Assembly (NCBI RefSeq): GCF_900184895.1
Contig: NZ_FXZK01000002.1
Location: forward strand, 248,001 to 312,000
Direction of reading: 5' to 3'
DNA: 64,000 nucleotides
Origin: Flavimaricola marinus
Lineage (GTDB): Bacteria; Pseudomonadota; Alphaproteobacteria; Rhodobacterales; Rhodobacteraceae
Below are positions 26,688-35,471 of this stretch, in pieces. Position 1 is the first letter of the stretch, and each line of letters starts with the position of its first letter. The translations under genes and the position numbers were made by a program. The notes under the pieces were generated by a model. It was given only the letters and a program-made list of their open reading frames with translations. It did not search any database and was not told the DNA's origin.

Positions 26688-28717
26688 GCCCCTGCCCTCA
26701 GTCTGGCTTCGGACCGTTTGGCCAGCGCCGAGACGATCCTGTCTGCGATGATCGCGATGAAGGCCACCGAGAGGCCCGCCACGATGCCTTGCCCCGTATT
26801 CGCTGCCGTCAGGGCGATATAGACCTCCTGCCCCAGATCGCGGGTGCCGACGAGGGCCGTAATCACCAGCATCGACAGCGCCAGCATGATCGTCTGGTTG
26901 AGGCCGAGGAGCATTTCGGGGGCGGCCAGCGGCAGCTTGATCCGCCAGAGCAATTGCCGCCGGGTGCATCCCGAGACCAGCCCTGCCTCGATCATCTGCG
27001 GATCAATCGAGCGGATGCCATGCGCGGCGTAGCGCACTGCAGGCGCCAAGGCATAGAGCACCACGGCGATCATGGCGCTGAAATCCCCGACCCGGAACAG
27101 CATCACCACGGGGATCAGGTAGACAAAGCTGGGAAGCGTTTGCAGCGTGTCCACGATGGTGCCGAGCACGGCATTGGCCCTGTCGTTTGTGCCCGCCCAG
27201 ATCCCAAGCGGCACGCCGATGACATAGGCGATCAGCACTGAGGCCCCGCAGAGATAGACCGTGGTCATCGCCTTGTCCCACAGGCCGGAGAACGCGATGA
27301 AACCGCTCATCAGCACCGCCATGAGGCCAAGCCGCCAGCCGCCGATCTTCCACGCGGCCAGCCCGATGGCGATGATCCCCCATGCCCACGGAATGCCGGT
27401 GAAGAATTTCTTGATCGGCAGCAGAAGGTAGGTGAGCACGGTCGTCTTGATCGCCTCGAACGTGTCGAAGTAGTTGACGTTGACGTATTCCATCGCCCGC
27501 TCCCAGAAGGCGCTGGTGGTCAAGGTGGCGCTTTCGGGGTAGTCGCGCAGCCCCGGCATCACTAATCCGGCCAGATAGGTGGCGACGACGACGGCCAGCA
27601 CGGTGATCAGCCAGGGGTGCCGTTTGACGTAGCTTTGACCGGGGTCTGCTAGCACGGTGGGAGCCCGCCGCGCAAAGGCCTGGCTGAGACGGTCGAGTGC
27701 GACGGCCATGACGACGATCGCCAGCCCCGCCTCGATCCCGCCGCCGATATCGAGCCGCCGCAGGGCGCTGAGCACGTCGAACCCAAGCCCGCCGGCCCCG
27801 ATCATCGAGGCGATGATCACCATGTTCAGCGTGAGCATGATGACCTGATTGACGCCAACCATCAGCGTGGGTGTGGCCGATGGCACGAGCACCTTCCACA
27901 TGAGCTGCCGCCGCGTGCAGCCGACCATCCGCCCGGCTTCGACGATCTCTTCGGGCACGCCGCGCAGGGCGAGGATCGTCACCCGCACCATCGGCGGCAT
28001 GGCGTAGATGATCGTGGCGACGAGTGCGGCCACCGGCCCAAAGCCGAACAGGAACAGGATCGGCACGAGGTAGGCAAAGACCGGAACCGTTTGCATCAGG
28101 TCAAGGAGCGGCCGCAGCGCCCGGTCGACCACCGGCACCCGGAAGGCGAGGATGCCGAGCGCCAGCCCGCCGACCGCCCCGAGCGGGACAGCGATCAGCA
28201 CCGAGGCCAGCGTGATCATCGCGCTGTCCCACTGTCCAAAGACCGCGAGGTAGACGAAGCAGGCCCCGACCAACAGCGCCAGCCCACAATCCTTGGCATA
28301 GCGCCCGAGGGCTACCATGACGACCGTCACCGCGATCCACGACAGCTCTGGCGCGATCTGGTTCGCCGCCGAGCCCTGCCCGTCCATGAACCCTGTGGCC
28401 AGCGCCGAACGCACGACCGTGTAGGGCGCCTCGATCGCCGCCGAGATCGCGCGGGTCAGGTCTCGCACCGTGAACAGCCCGAAGCTGGCGTCCTCGACCA
28501 GCCAGCGCAGTGCTTCGCTGACCCAGCTTTCGGTGGGTAGTTGCAGCGCCGCCGGAAACCGCACGATCCAGCGTGCATCGAACGCCTTGTAGAGCGCGAA
28601 AGAGTAGGTCGAGAACGCCCATGTCGCCACAAACAGCGCGAGCCAGAACAGCCACGGTTTGCGCCACCACGCGTTGACCGGAGCGAGCCGCAGGGGGGTG
28701 TCCGAGGTCAGGCTCAT
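26684..28717 (-). CDS. betaine/choline ABC permease, two fused ProW-type domains
   Basis: 677 residues from the ATG at 28717, which overlaps the ATPase stop by four bases. The protein contains two BPD_transp_1 permease domains in tandem. Their coupling loops are recognisably duplicated: EAGRMVGCTRRQLMWKVLVP in the first half and EAGLVSGCTRRQLLWRIKLP in the second. ProW normally has one such domain and works as a homodimer, so the fusion gives both halves in one chain. It partners the binding protein at 29884 and the ATPase at 28714. Confidence 0.9.
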   Translation of the reverse strand: MSLTSDTPLRLAPVNAWWRKPWLFWLALFVATWAFSTYSFALYKAFDARWIVRFPAALQLPTESWVSEALRWLVEDASFGLFTVRDLTRAISAAIEAPYTVVRSALATGFMDGQGSAANQIAPELSWIAVTVVMVALGRYAKDCGLALLVGACFVYLAVFGQWDSAMITLASVLIAVPLGAVGGLALGILAFRVPVVDRALRPLLDLMQTVPVFAYLVPILFLFGFGPVAALVATIIYAMPPMVRVTILALRGVPEEIVEAGRMVGCTRRQLMWKVLVPSATPTLMVGVNQVIMLTLNMVIIASMIGAGGLGFDVLSALRRLDIGGGIEAGLAIVVMAVALDRLSQAFARRAPTVLADPGQSYVKRHPWLITVLAVVVATYLAGLVMPGLRDYPESATLTTSAFWERAMEYVNVNYFDTFEAIKTTVLTYLLLPIKKFFTGIPWAWGIIAIGLAAWKIGGWRLGLMAVLMSGFIAFSGLWDKAMTTVYLCGASVLIAYVIGVPLGIWAGTNDRANAVLGTIVDTLQTLPSFVYLIPVVMLFRVGDFSAMIAVVLYALAPAVRYAAHGIRSIDPQMIEAGLVSGCTRRQLLWRIKLPLAAPEMLLGLNQTIMLALSMLVITALVGTRDLGQEVYIALTAANTGQGIVAGLSVAFIAIIADRIVSALAKRSEARLRAGA

Positions 28718-29784
28718 GGTGCCGCCTCGGAGAGCGCACGCAGCACGAGATGCGCGTCGATTTGCCCGATGATCTGGCCGGTCGCATCGGTGACGGCAAA
28801 GGGCGCATCGGCCGCCGCGACGCGCTGGGCCGCCTCGTTGAGCGTGAGCGTCGCCGCGAGGGAGCCGTGGTGCGCCGCCGTGGCATCGTGGGGCGCCATG
28901 ATCGAGCGGACCCGCAGCACCTTGCCGCGGGGGATGTGCTTGGTAAATTCGGCGACGTAATCGGTTGCAGGGTTGAGGATCAGCTCTTCGGGGGTCGCTG
29001 TCTGGACGATCTGCCCATCCTTCATCACCGCGATCCGGTCGGCCAGCCGGATGGCCTCTTCGAAATCGTGGGTGATAAAGACGATGGTCTTGTGCAGCAG
29101 GTTTTGCAGGCGCAGGAATTCGTCCTGCATCTCGCGCCGGATCAGGGGATCGAGGGCGGAGAACGGCTCGTCGAGGAACCACAGTTCCGGCTCGCCCACG
29201 AGGCTGCGCGCGATGCCGACCCGCTGCTGCTGGCCGCCGGACAGCTGGCGGGGATAATATTGCTCGCGCCCCTCAAGCCCGACGGTGCGGATCATCTCCA
29301 TCGCGCGGGCTTCGCGGGTGGCCCGGTTGAGCCCCTGAACATCCAGCGGGAAGGCCACGTTTTGCAACACCGTCAGGTGCGGCAACAGGGCGAAGTTCTG
29401 AAACACCATGCCGACCTTGGTGCGGCGCAGCGCGATCAGGTCCTTTTCGGACATGGACAGAAGGTCGGTGCCGTCGAATTCGATCGCCCCCGCCGAGGGT
29501 TCGATCAGCCGCGAGAGGCAGCGCACGAGCGTGCTCTTGCCCGAACCGGAGAGCCCCATGATCACGAAGATCTCGCCCTGACGGATCTGCACGTCTGCGT
29601 CGCGCACCGCCCCCACGACGCCAGCGGCCTGAAGATCCTCGAAACTGGGCCGGTTCGACGGATCGGCCAGCAGCCTGTCGATATGCGGGCCATAGAGTTT
29701 CCACACGCCACGGCAATCCAGTTTGACGGGCCGCTCGGCGGCGGAACCGGACGCGGGCTGGCCCGAATTGGCGGGGCTGTTCAT
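28714..29784 (-). CDS. betaine/choline ABC ATP-binding protein with CBS domains, ProV type
   Basis: 356 residues from the ATG at 29784, preceded by AGAGG; a GTG two codons earlier is less likely. Walker A is GLSGSGKSTLV, signature [14 protein letters not shown], and Walker B is LWFLDEPFSALDP. The C-terminal ~100 residues form a CBS region (ending DATGQIIGQIDAHLVLRAL), which in OpuA/ProV systems senses ionic strength or nucleotides. The N-terminal ~60 residues match the ProV-type extension before the first strand. Confidence 0.92.
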   Translation of the reverse strand: MNSPANSGQPASGSAAERPVKLDCRGVWKLYGPHIDRLLADPSNRPSFEDLQAAGVVGAVRDADVQIRQGEIFVIMGLSGSGKSTLVRCLSRLIEPSAGAIEFDGTDLLSMSEKDLIALRRTKVGMVFQNFALLPHLTVLQNVAFPLDVQGLNRATREARAMEMIRTVGLEGREQYYPRQLSGGQQQRVGIARSLVGEPELWFLDEPFSALDPLIRREMQDEFLRLQNLLHKTIVFITHDFEEAIRLADRIAVMKDGQIVQTATPEELILNPATDYVAEFTKHIPRGKVLRVRSIMAPHDATAAHHGSLAATLTLNEAAQRVAAADAPFAVTDATGQIIGQIDAHLVLRALSEAAP

Positions 29785-29827
29785 CGGCACCTCTGGGGTT
29801 GGTCTTTTTATTGAAACGCGGCAACCC

Positions 29828-29864
29828 GCCGGGCGGACAGAGGCTTACCCCCTGCCCGCCCGGC
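29828..29864 (-). terminator. intercistronic hairpin after the binding-protein gene
   Basis: Nine-base arms GCCGGGCGG (29828-29836) and CCGCCCGGC (29856-29864) lie between the binding-protein stop and the ATPase start. There is no T-run on the transcribed side. It probably protects the upstream binding-protein message or attenuates downstream expression. Confidence 0.6.
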
Positions 29865-29883
29865 CATTCCGCGCCTTTGCGGA

Positions 29884-30822
29884 CTAGTTGATCCAGGCTT
29901 GCCAGGTCGCCTCGTTGGCCGACATCCAACCGGCAGCGGCGTCTTCGACACTGACCCCGTCGAGATCGATGGAGGAAACGAGCGCCCCCATTTCGTCGTT
30001 GGTCAGGGTGTATTCGCGGATGATCTCGGCGGCACCGGGCCATTTCTCGTCGATACCTGCCCAAGCGACCTTCCAGATCGGGCCGGTCGGCTTGCCGCAG
30101 TCATAGGCGGCGTTGGGGTTTATCCCCACCGAGGGGTCGTTGTAGCACTCTGCGGAATAGGGCGGAAACTCGACGAAGCTGCCCTCATACTTGGCCGGAG
30201 CCCAATGCGGCGAATAGAGCCAGAGCACGATAGGTGCCTGCCGCTGATAGGCCGATTCAAGCTCGGCAAAGAGTGCTGCGTCGGTGCCTGCGTGGACCAC
30301 TTCGAAATCCATGCCGAGGGCCTCGACACGCTCGTCATCGAAGCCTCCCCATGTCACCGGGCCGCCCAGATAGCGCCCGAACGGCGCGGTTTCCGGCGTG
30401 GAAAACTCGGAAGCGCAGGCGTTCAGAGCCTCCCAATCCGGCAGGCCGGGGCAGCGCTCTTCCATATAGGCGGGATACCACCATTCCTCGACGGCGGTCA
30501 TACCGCCCTCGCCCATGTTGATCACGTCGCCGCTGGCGACCGCCTCGTCCATCGCCTCGCGGCCCGTGGTTTCCCAGATCTCGACGCCGACGGTCAGATC
30601 GCCGGTCTTGAGCCCGGCGAATTGGGCGATGTAGTCGGCCTGCACCAGTTCGGTGTTGTAGCCGGCCTCCTTGAGCACCTCGGCGAGGATCGTGGCGTTG
30701 ACGATCTGGCCGGTCCAGTCGTGGGTGGTGATCCGGATCGGATCGGTGCTGTCCTGCGCCGTCGCGGGCGCCGCGATTGCAAGGCTCAGTGCTGTGGCCA
30801 CAAGGGCCGTGGTGTTACGCAT
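29884..30822 (-). CDS. betaine/choline-type ABC substrate-binding protein (ProX/OpuAC)
   Basis: 312 residues. Signal peptide MRNTTALVATALSLAIAAPATAQ is followed by an OpuAC domain with ITTHDWTGQIVNATILAEVLKEAGYNTE at the front. Tryptophans such as those in EEWWYPAYMEE and ITTHDW may build the aromatic cage for a quaternary ammonium group, as known for ProX proteins. It leads an operon with ATPase, fused permease, kinase-like protein and N-demethylase, and is divergent from a DeoR regulator. Confidence 0.9.
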   Translation of the reverse strand: MRNTTALVATALSLAIAAPATAQDSTDPIRITTHDWTGQIVNATILAEVLKEAGYNTELVQADYIAQFAGLKTGDLTVGVEIWETTGREAMDEAVASGDVINMGEGGMTAVEEWWYPAYMEERCPGLPDWEALNACASEFSTPETAPFGRYLGGPVTWGGFDDERVEALGMDFEVVHAGTDAALFAELESAYQRQAPIVLWLYSPHWAPAKYEGSFVEFPPYSAECYNDPSVGINPNAAYDCGKPTGPIWKVAWAGIDEKWPGAAEIIREYTLTNDEMGALVSSIDLDGVSVEDAAAGWMSANEATWQAWIN

Positions 30823-30993
30823 TTATCATTCCCCCAGGTTGGTTTGATGCCCTCGCCATGCTGGAAGGCTTGCCCTCAGCGTCACCAAATTCGGGCATTT
30901 TGCAACCATTTTTGTGAGTAATTGTTGTTTTACCCCCCAAGTTCGGACATGTTGACCTCATATTGACCAGTGGACACGTCACAGCCGCCCGAA

Positions 30994-31764
30994 ATGGAAA
31001 CGCAGAAAAACCATACCCAGCAGGCGATCCTGCAAGCGCTGCGCAAGGCGGGCGGATCGCTGAGGATCTCGGCGCTGGCCGACACGTTGGACGTGTCCGA
31101 GGAAACCATCCGCCGCAATGTGAAACGGTTGGAGCGCACCGGCACCGTGGAAAAGCTGCACGGCGGCGCCCGCTTGCGCGAGTTGGAGGACGAGGGCGAT
31201 TTCCGCGACCGGTTGCAACGCAACCCCGACGCCAAACAGCGCATCGCCCGCGCGGTCGCGGCGCTGCTGCCGGACGATTGCTCGATCTTTCTCGATATCG
31301 GCTCCACCACCGCCTTTATCGCCGACGCCCTGCGTGACCATCAGAATCTGGTGGTTGTGACCAATTCGATCTCGGTGGCCTACAAGCTGGCCACCCGCAA
31401 CGGCAACCGGGTCTTCATGGCCGGCGGCGAGCTGCGCGCCCATGATGGCGGGGCCTTCGGGTCCGAGGCGATGGCGTTCGCCAACAACTTCAAGACCGAC
31501 TACGCGATCCTGTCCGCCGCTGCGCTGAATGCGATCGACGGGCTGATGCTGTTCGATCTGGAAGAGGCGCTGTTTTCCCGCGCGATCCTGACCAATGCCG
31601 GCCGCCGGATCGTGGCCGCCGACAGCAGCAAGTTCAACCGCCGCGCCCCGATCACCGTCTGCGCCCCGCAGATGATCGACTTGATCGTCACCGATGCCCT
31701 GCCCCCGACAGAGGTGCGCATGGCCGCGGAGGTCTGGGGCACCGAGATCAAGATCGCGACGTGA
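30994..31764 (+). CDS. DeoR family transcriptional regulator
   Basis: 256 residues from the ATG at 30994; a GTG at 30970 is in frame but less likely. The winged HTH (residues about 8-60) contains LADTLDVSEETIRRNVKRLE. The C-terminal DeoRC sensor domain includes DIGSTTAFIADAL and CAPQMIDLIVTDA. DeoR sensors usually bind phosphorylated metabolites. It is divergent from the ProX operon, which encodes a kinase-like protein whose product could be the inducer; this link is inference. Confidence 0.88.
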   Translation: METQKNHTQQAILQALRKAGGSLRISALADTLDVSEETIRRNVKRLERTGTVEKLHGGARLRELEDEGDFRDRLQRNPDAKQRIARAVAALLPDDCSIFLDIGSTTAFIADALRDHQNLVVVTNSISVAYKLATRNGNRVFMAGGELRAHDGGAFGSEAMAFANNFKTDYAILSAAALNAIDGLMLFDLEEALFSRAILTNAGRRIVAADSSKFNRRAPITVCAPQMIDLIVTDALPPTEVRMAAEVWGTEIKIAT

Positions 31765-31819
31765 TCGGCCGCGCGCCGCCAGTCAGCCGCCCAGCTTCAG
31801 CATCCACGAAAATGTCGGC

Positions 31820-32323
31820 TCAGCGTGCGGCTTGCCGCTTGCTCTGTTGGGTCGGGAATCCCCGAAAATCGCCCTCGGGCGCCATCGCTGCGCCTTTGGG
31901 GCTGTCGAGATAGCCCAGCCGCCGCAGCTTTTCGCGGTAGCTCGGCTTGGCCATCCGGGCGTTCGACCTGGATGTGAGCCGCTGAAACTGAAGAATGCGG
32001 TAGCCGCCGCAAATCAGCAGCGCCAGCGCCCCGAGCGGCACGAGTTGCCAAGTCTCGCGGATATAGTCCATCAATGGAAGGAACATCACGAAGGTCAACG
32101 CCGCCGAAAGCATCACGGCGTTGAGCGACATGTGCAGGACGAAGAAGGTCTTGCGCACCCCCGACATCAGCTCCCATTCGGTGCAGGCGTCGGAGTGATC
32201 GTTGTAGCTCTGGCACTTGCGACATTGGATATAGGGCTCGCCGATGGCGTTGTAGCTTTGGGTATAGCCGCCGGTCAGGCTGGTCCCGCAATTGCCGCAC
32301 TTTCTATTGACATAGGTGACCAT
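31820..32323 (-). CDS. two-pass membrane protein with N-terminal zinc ribbon, unknown function
   Basis: 167 residues. Two CxxC pairs near the start (CGNC at about residue 9 and CRKC at about residue 34) form a zinc-ribbon-like knuckle. Two hydrophobic segments follow (about 62-82 and 95-112) and then a basic, cytoplasmic-looking tail. I do not recognise a named family. It lies between the DeoR gene and the second kinase-like gene, on the minus strand, with no obvious operon partner. Confidence 0.7.
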   Translation of the reverse strand: MVTYVNRKCGNCGTSLTGGYTQSYNAIGEPYIQCRKCQSYNDHSDACTEWELMSGVRKTFFVLHMSLNAVMLSAALTFVMFLPLMDYIRETWQLVPLGALALLICGGYRILQFQRLTSRSNARMAKPSYREKLRRLGYLDSPKGAAMAPEGDFRGFPTQQSKRQAAR

Positions 32324-32433
32324 CGAAATCCCTCGAACTCAATCCGTCTTGTTGGCCTCGGTATCCCGCAGCAATGTGGCATTTTTTGGGAAGCCGTTAG
32401 AACCATTCAGTTTTTCGGGGGTCTCGGGTCGCG

Positions 32434-33360
32434 TTATCGCCGCAGGGCCTGCAGGTGCGCATCCCATTCGGGGCTGTTCATCAGGGCTTTGCACCGATCG
32501 AACCGGCCGGTGGCATAGGCCCAGAAATCCTCGGCCGTGTTCCCATCTGCGTGCTGGATCAGCCCCCAGAGCGTCCAGAGCAGATCGCACATCGCCTTGT
32601 AGATGACCATGCGCCCGGTTTCGGCCTCGGTCGGTGCGCGCCCGAAATAGGCCCGCATCAATTCGGCATCCTGGGCGGCGTCCATCCCGGCCTCGACCGA
32701 GAGATCGCCGACGTCCCAAAGCGGGTCGTTCATGCCGGAATATTCCCAGTCGACGATCCACATCGTGTCTCCGTCGTCGAGGAAGTTTTCGCACAAGGGA
32801 TCGCAATGGCAGGGCGCCAGAGGCACTTCGGTCTCGGCGAGGAGCGTCTTGACCGGCTGCGCCGCGGCGACGATGTCGTGGTAACCTTCGGGCAGCGTGA
32901 CGTCCTTGGTCGACAGCACCTTGAGGTAGTCGTCGATCATCGCGAACAGCTCGAACCGGAACTGGAACGTCTCACCGGAGCCGTGCAGTTTCGCCAGCGC
33001 AGCACCCGCCCGCGCGGCGGAGCCCTTGCGGCTGCCGAACCCCTCGGGCGTCATGGTGGTGATGCCTTCGATGGCGCGGGTGATCATCACGCCGCTGCCC
33101 GCATCGGCCCAGAGCACCTCGGGGGCCACACCGGCCGCATGGGCGGCGCGGGCGTTGTGCACCTCGACGGCGCGGTCGATATAGGCCTCTGTCCCGGCGC
33201 CGGGGATACGCACGATCACCCGCTGATCCCGACCCTCGACGAGGTAGACGAGGTTGGTCAGGCCGCCCTGCCGGGTCAGCGTGACCTCGGATGCGGTGAC
33301 CCCCTCGAAACCGGGGGCGTTTTGCAGCGCGTCGATGACGGGGGTTGGGTCGTCGGTCAT
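32434..33360 (-). CDS. choline-kinase-like phosphotransferase, second copy
   Basis: 308 residues with APCHCDPLCENFLDDG as the catalytic loop and MWIVDWEYSGMNDPLWDVGD as the metal-binding and choline-kinase-like motif. It follows the TRAP large permease by 12 bases and is probably cotranscribed with it. It is only distantly similar to the kinase at 25806-26687, so the two are diverged relatives rather than recent duplicates. The likely role is phosphorylation of the solute brought in by the TRAP system. Confidence 0.82.
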   Translation of the reverse strand: MTDDPTPVIDALQNAPGFEGVTASEVTLTRQGGLTNLVYLVEGRDQRVIVRIPGAGTEAYIDRAVEVHNARAAHAAGVAPEVLWADAGSGVMITRAIEGITTMTPEGFGSRKGSAARAGAALAKLHGSGETFQFRFELFAMIDDYLKVLSTKDVTLPEGYHDIVAAAQPVKTLLAETEVPLAPCHCDPLCENFLDDGDTMWIVDWEYSGMNDPLWDVGDLSVEAGMDAAQDAELMRAYFGRAPTEAETGRMVIYKAMCDLLWTLWGLIQHADGNTAEDFWAYATGRFDRCKALMNSPEWDAHLQALRR

Positions 33361-33372
33361 TGAGGTCTCCGG

Positions 33373-34773
33373 TCAGGCGAGGCTCGGTAGCCACAGGACA
33401 ATGCTGGGAAAGGCCACCAGCAATGCGATGGTGATCCCGTCCGCGATGAAGAACGGCGTCACGCCGCGAAACACGTCCTGCACCGTCAGATCGTCGCGCA
33501 CGCCGGCCACCACAAAGCAGTTGAGCCCGATGGGCGGGGTGATCAGGCAGAACTCGGCCATCTTCACGACCAGAATGCCGAACCAGATCGCGCACATCGG
33601 CCCCGACATCCCGAAGGCACTGTCGGCGGCGGCGACGTCGACCCCGCCGTTCAGCGCCATCACCGCCGGGTAGACGACAGGCAGCGTCAGCAGCAGCATC
33701 CCGATGGCGTCCATGAACATCCCCAGCACCGCATAGGCCAGCAGGATGCAGACCAGCGTCAGCATCGGAGATTGCTCCAGCCCGCTGATCCAATCGGCAA
33801 AGGCATGAGGCAGATCGGCGAACCCGAGGAACCGCACATAGATCAGCACCCCCCAGATGATCGTGAAGATCATCACACTGAGCTTGGCCGTCTCAAGCAG
33901 GGCCGATTTCAGCTCGCCCCAGCGCATGCCTCGATAGAGCGCCATGAGGAACACCACGAAGGCTCCGAGTGCGCCGCCTTCGGTGGGCGTGCCCCATGCG
34001 TCGCCGCCGAAGGGGTTGTAGACGAAGAAGATGATGATCACGACGACGAAGACGATCGGCAAGGCGGGCGGCAGCGAGGCGAACCGCTCACGCCAGGTGA
34101 ACCCGCCGACGGGCGGCCCGAAATTGGGCAACGCCAGCGCCATGCCGATGATCAGCGAGGCATAGACGAAGGCCGAGAACACCCCCGGCACGAAGCCTGC
34201 CAGCAGCAGTTTGCCCACGTCCTGCTCGACGATGATCGCGTAGATCACGAGGATCGCGGAGGGCGGGATCAGCGAGGCCAGCGTTCCTGCCGCCGCGACG
34301 ACACCCGCGGCGAAGCGTTTGTCATAGCCGATGGCGAGCATCTCGGGAATCGCGATCCGTGCAAAGACCGCCGCCGTGGCCACCGAGGCCCCGGACACCG
34401 CCGCAAAGCCTGCCGTGGCAAAGACGGTCGACACCGCCAAGCCCCCCGGCACCCACGCGATCCAGCGTTTTGCCGCCTCGAACAGCGCCTTGGTAAGCCC
34501 CGCGTAATAGGCCAGATAGCCGATCAGGATGAAGGTGGGGATCAGGCTGAGTGCTTGGCTCGACACCTTGGAATGCGGCACCTGCCCCGCGGTTTTCACC
34601 GCCACGGTCAGCGCCCAGACGAATTCGTCGGAGGCGTAGTCCTTCTTGTCCCAGAAGATCCAGATCAGCCCGACAAGCCCCGCCAGCGCGGCGGCAAAGG
34701 CCACCCGCATCCCGAGCACGACAAAGACCAAGAGCCCTCCGGTGACCCAGAGTCCGATTTCGATGCTATCCAT
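33373..34773 (-). CDS. TRAP transporter large permease (DctM type)
   Basis: 466 residues, strongly hydrophobic with 12 or more membrane spans, typical of the TRAP-T ion-coupled permease. Typical motifs include GASVATAAVFARIAIPEM and LLTLPVVYPAVMALNGG. It forms the sodium-driven channel with the small subunit encoded eight bases upstream. The DctM length is slightly above the usual ~430. Solute unknown. Confidence 0.92.
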   Translation of the reverse strand: MDSIEIGLWVTGGLLVFVVLGMRVAFAAALAGLVGLIWIFWDKKDYASDEFVWALTVAVKTAGQVPHSKVSSQALSLIPTFILIGYLAYYAGLTKALFEAAKRWIAWVPGGLAVSTVFATAGFAAVSGASVATAAVFARIAIPEMLAIGYDKRFAAGVVAAAGTLASLIPPSAILVIYAIIVEQDVGKLLLAGFVPGVFSAFVYASLIIGMALALPNFGPPVGGFTWRERFASLPPALPIVFVVVIIIFFVYNPFGGDAWGTPTEGGALGAFVVFLMALYRGMRWGELKSALLETAKLSVMIFTIIWGVLIYVRFLGFADLPHAFADWISGLEQSPMLTLVCILLAYAVLGMFMDAIGMLLLTLPVVYPAVMALNGGVDVAAADSAFGMSGPMCAIWFGILVVKMAEFCLITPPIGLNCFVVAGVRDDLTVQDVFRGVTPFFIADGITIALLVAFPSIVLWLPSLA

Positions 34774-34781
34774 ATCGGCCC

Positions 34782-35414
34782 CTAATCATCCCGTCCGGAG
34801 AGTTGTTCGGCCTCGAGCCGGGCCTGCGTGGCCACGTCGATCACCAGCGGCACCGCGACGGGCGCGTCCGTGCCGGTGCGAAACGCCCGCCCATAGCCCA
34901 CCAGCTGCAACACCAGTCGCACGCAGAGCACCGCAAAGGCCACCGGCGCCAGCAGCTTGGCCGGCCAGATCGGCAGGGCGATGTCCATCGAACTGTCGCG
35001 GCTCCAGAGCGGCGAGCCGAAATCGAAGCTGCGCTGGAAATGCGCCCATGTGCCCCAGACCAGCAGCACCATCAGCACTAGCACCGCGAAGGTGGTGAGG
35101 AATTCGGCGGCATAGAGCACCCTGCCCTTGAGCGCGCCGACCACCATGTCCATCCGGATATGCCCGCCGTCGCGCTGGGTATAAGAGACCCCCATGAAGG
35201 CGATCAGCGGCATCGCCTGTTCGATCCAGTCGACATAGCCGGGCAGCGGCGCGTTCATCACGTTCCGCCCGCCCACGGACACCACCGCCAGTATCATCAG
35301 CCCAAAGACCGCAAGCCCGCTGAGCAGCGCCAGCACCCGTTCGAGTTTGTAGAACGACCGGTCCAAGCGGCTGAGCGTGGAGTCGTCTTGTAATACCTGT
35401 GCGCCGCCCGCCAT
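34782..35414 (-). CDS. TRAP transporter small permease (DctQ type)
   Basis: 210 residues with four hydrophobic helices and the DctQ pattern (VDWIEQAMPLIAFMGVSYTQRDGGHIRMDM). A ~30-residue N-terminal cytoplasmic segment precedes the first helix. It works with the large permease just downstream. Confidence 0.9.
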   Translation of the reverse strand: MAGGAQVLQDDSTLSRLDRSFYKLERVLALLSGLAVFGLMILAVVSVGGRNVMNAPLPGYVDWIEQAMPLIAFMGVSYTQRDGGHIRMDMVVGALKGRVLYAAEFLTTFAVLVLMVLLVWGTWAHFQRSFDFGSPLWSRDSSMDIALPIWPAKLLAPVAFAVLCVRLVLQLVGYGRAFRTGTDAPVAVPLVIDVATQARLEAEQLSGRDD

Positions 35415-35435
35415 GGTTCGCCCCCGTTAATGTGC

Positions 35436-35462
35436 GCCCCCGGACCCGCCGGGTCCGGGGGC
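35436..35462 (-). terminator. intercistronic hairpin after the TRAP binding-protein gene
   Basis: Perfect 12-base arms GCCCCCGGACCC (35436-35447) and GGGTCCGGGGGC (35451-35462) with a three-base loop, 10 bases after the binding-protein stop and before the small permease. There is no T-run. This is the third case in the window of a GC hairpin immediately after a binding-protein gene. Confidence 0.65.
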
Positions 35463-35471
35463 CGCGTGGTC

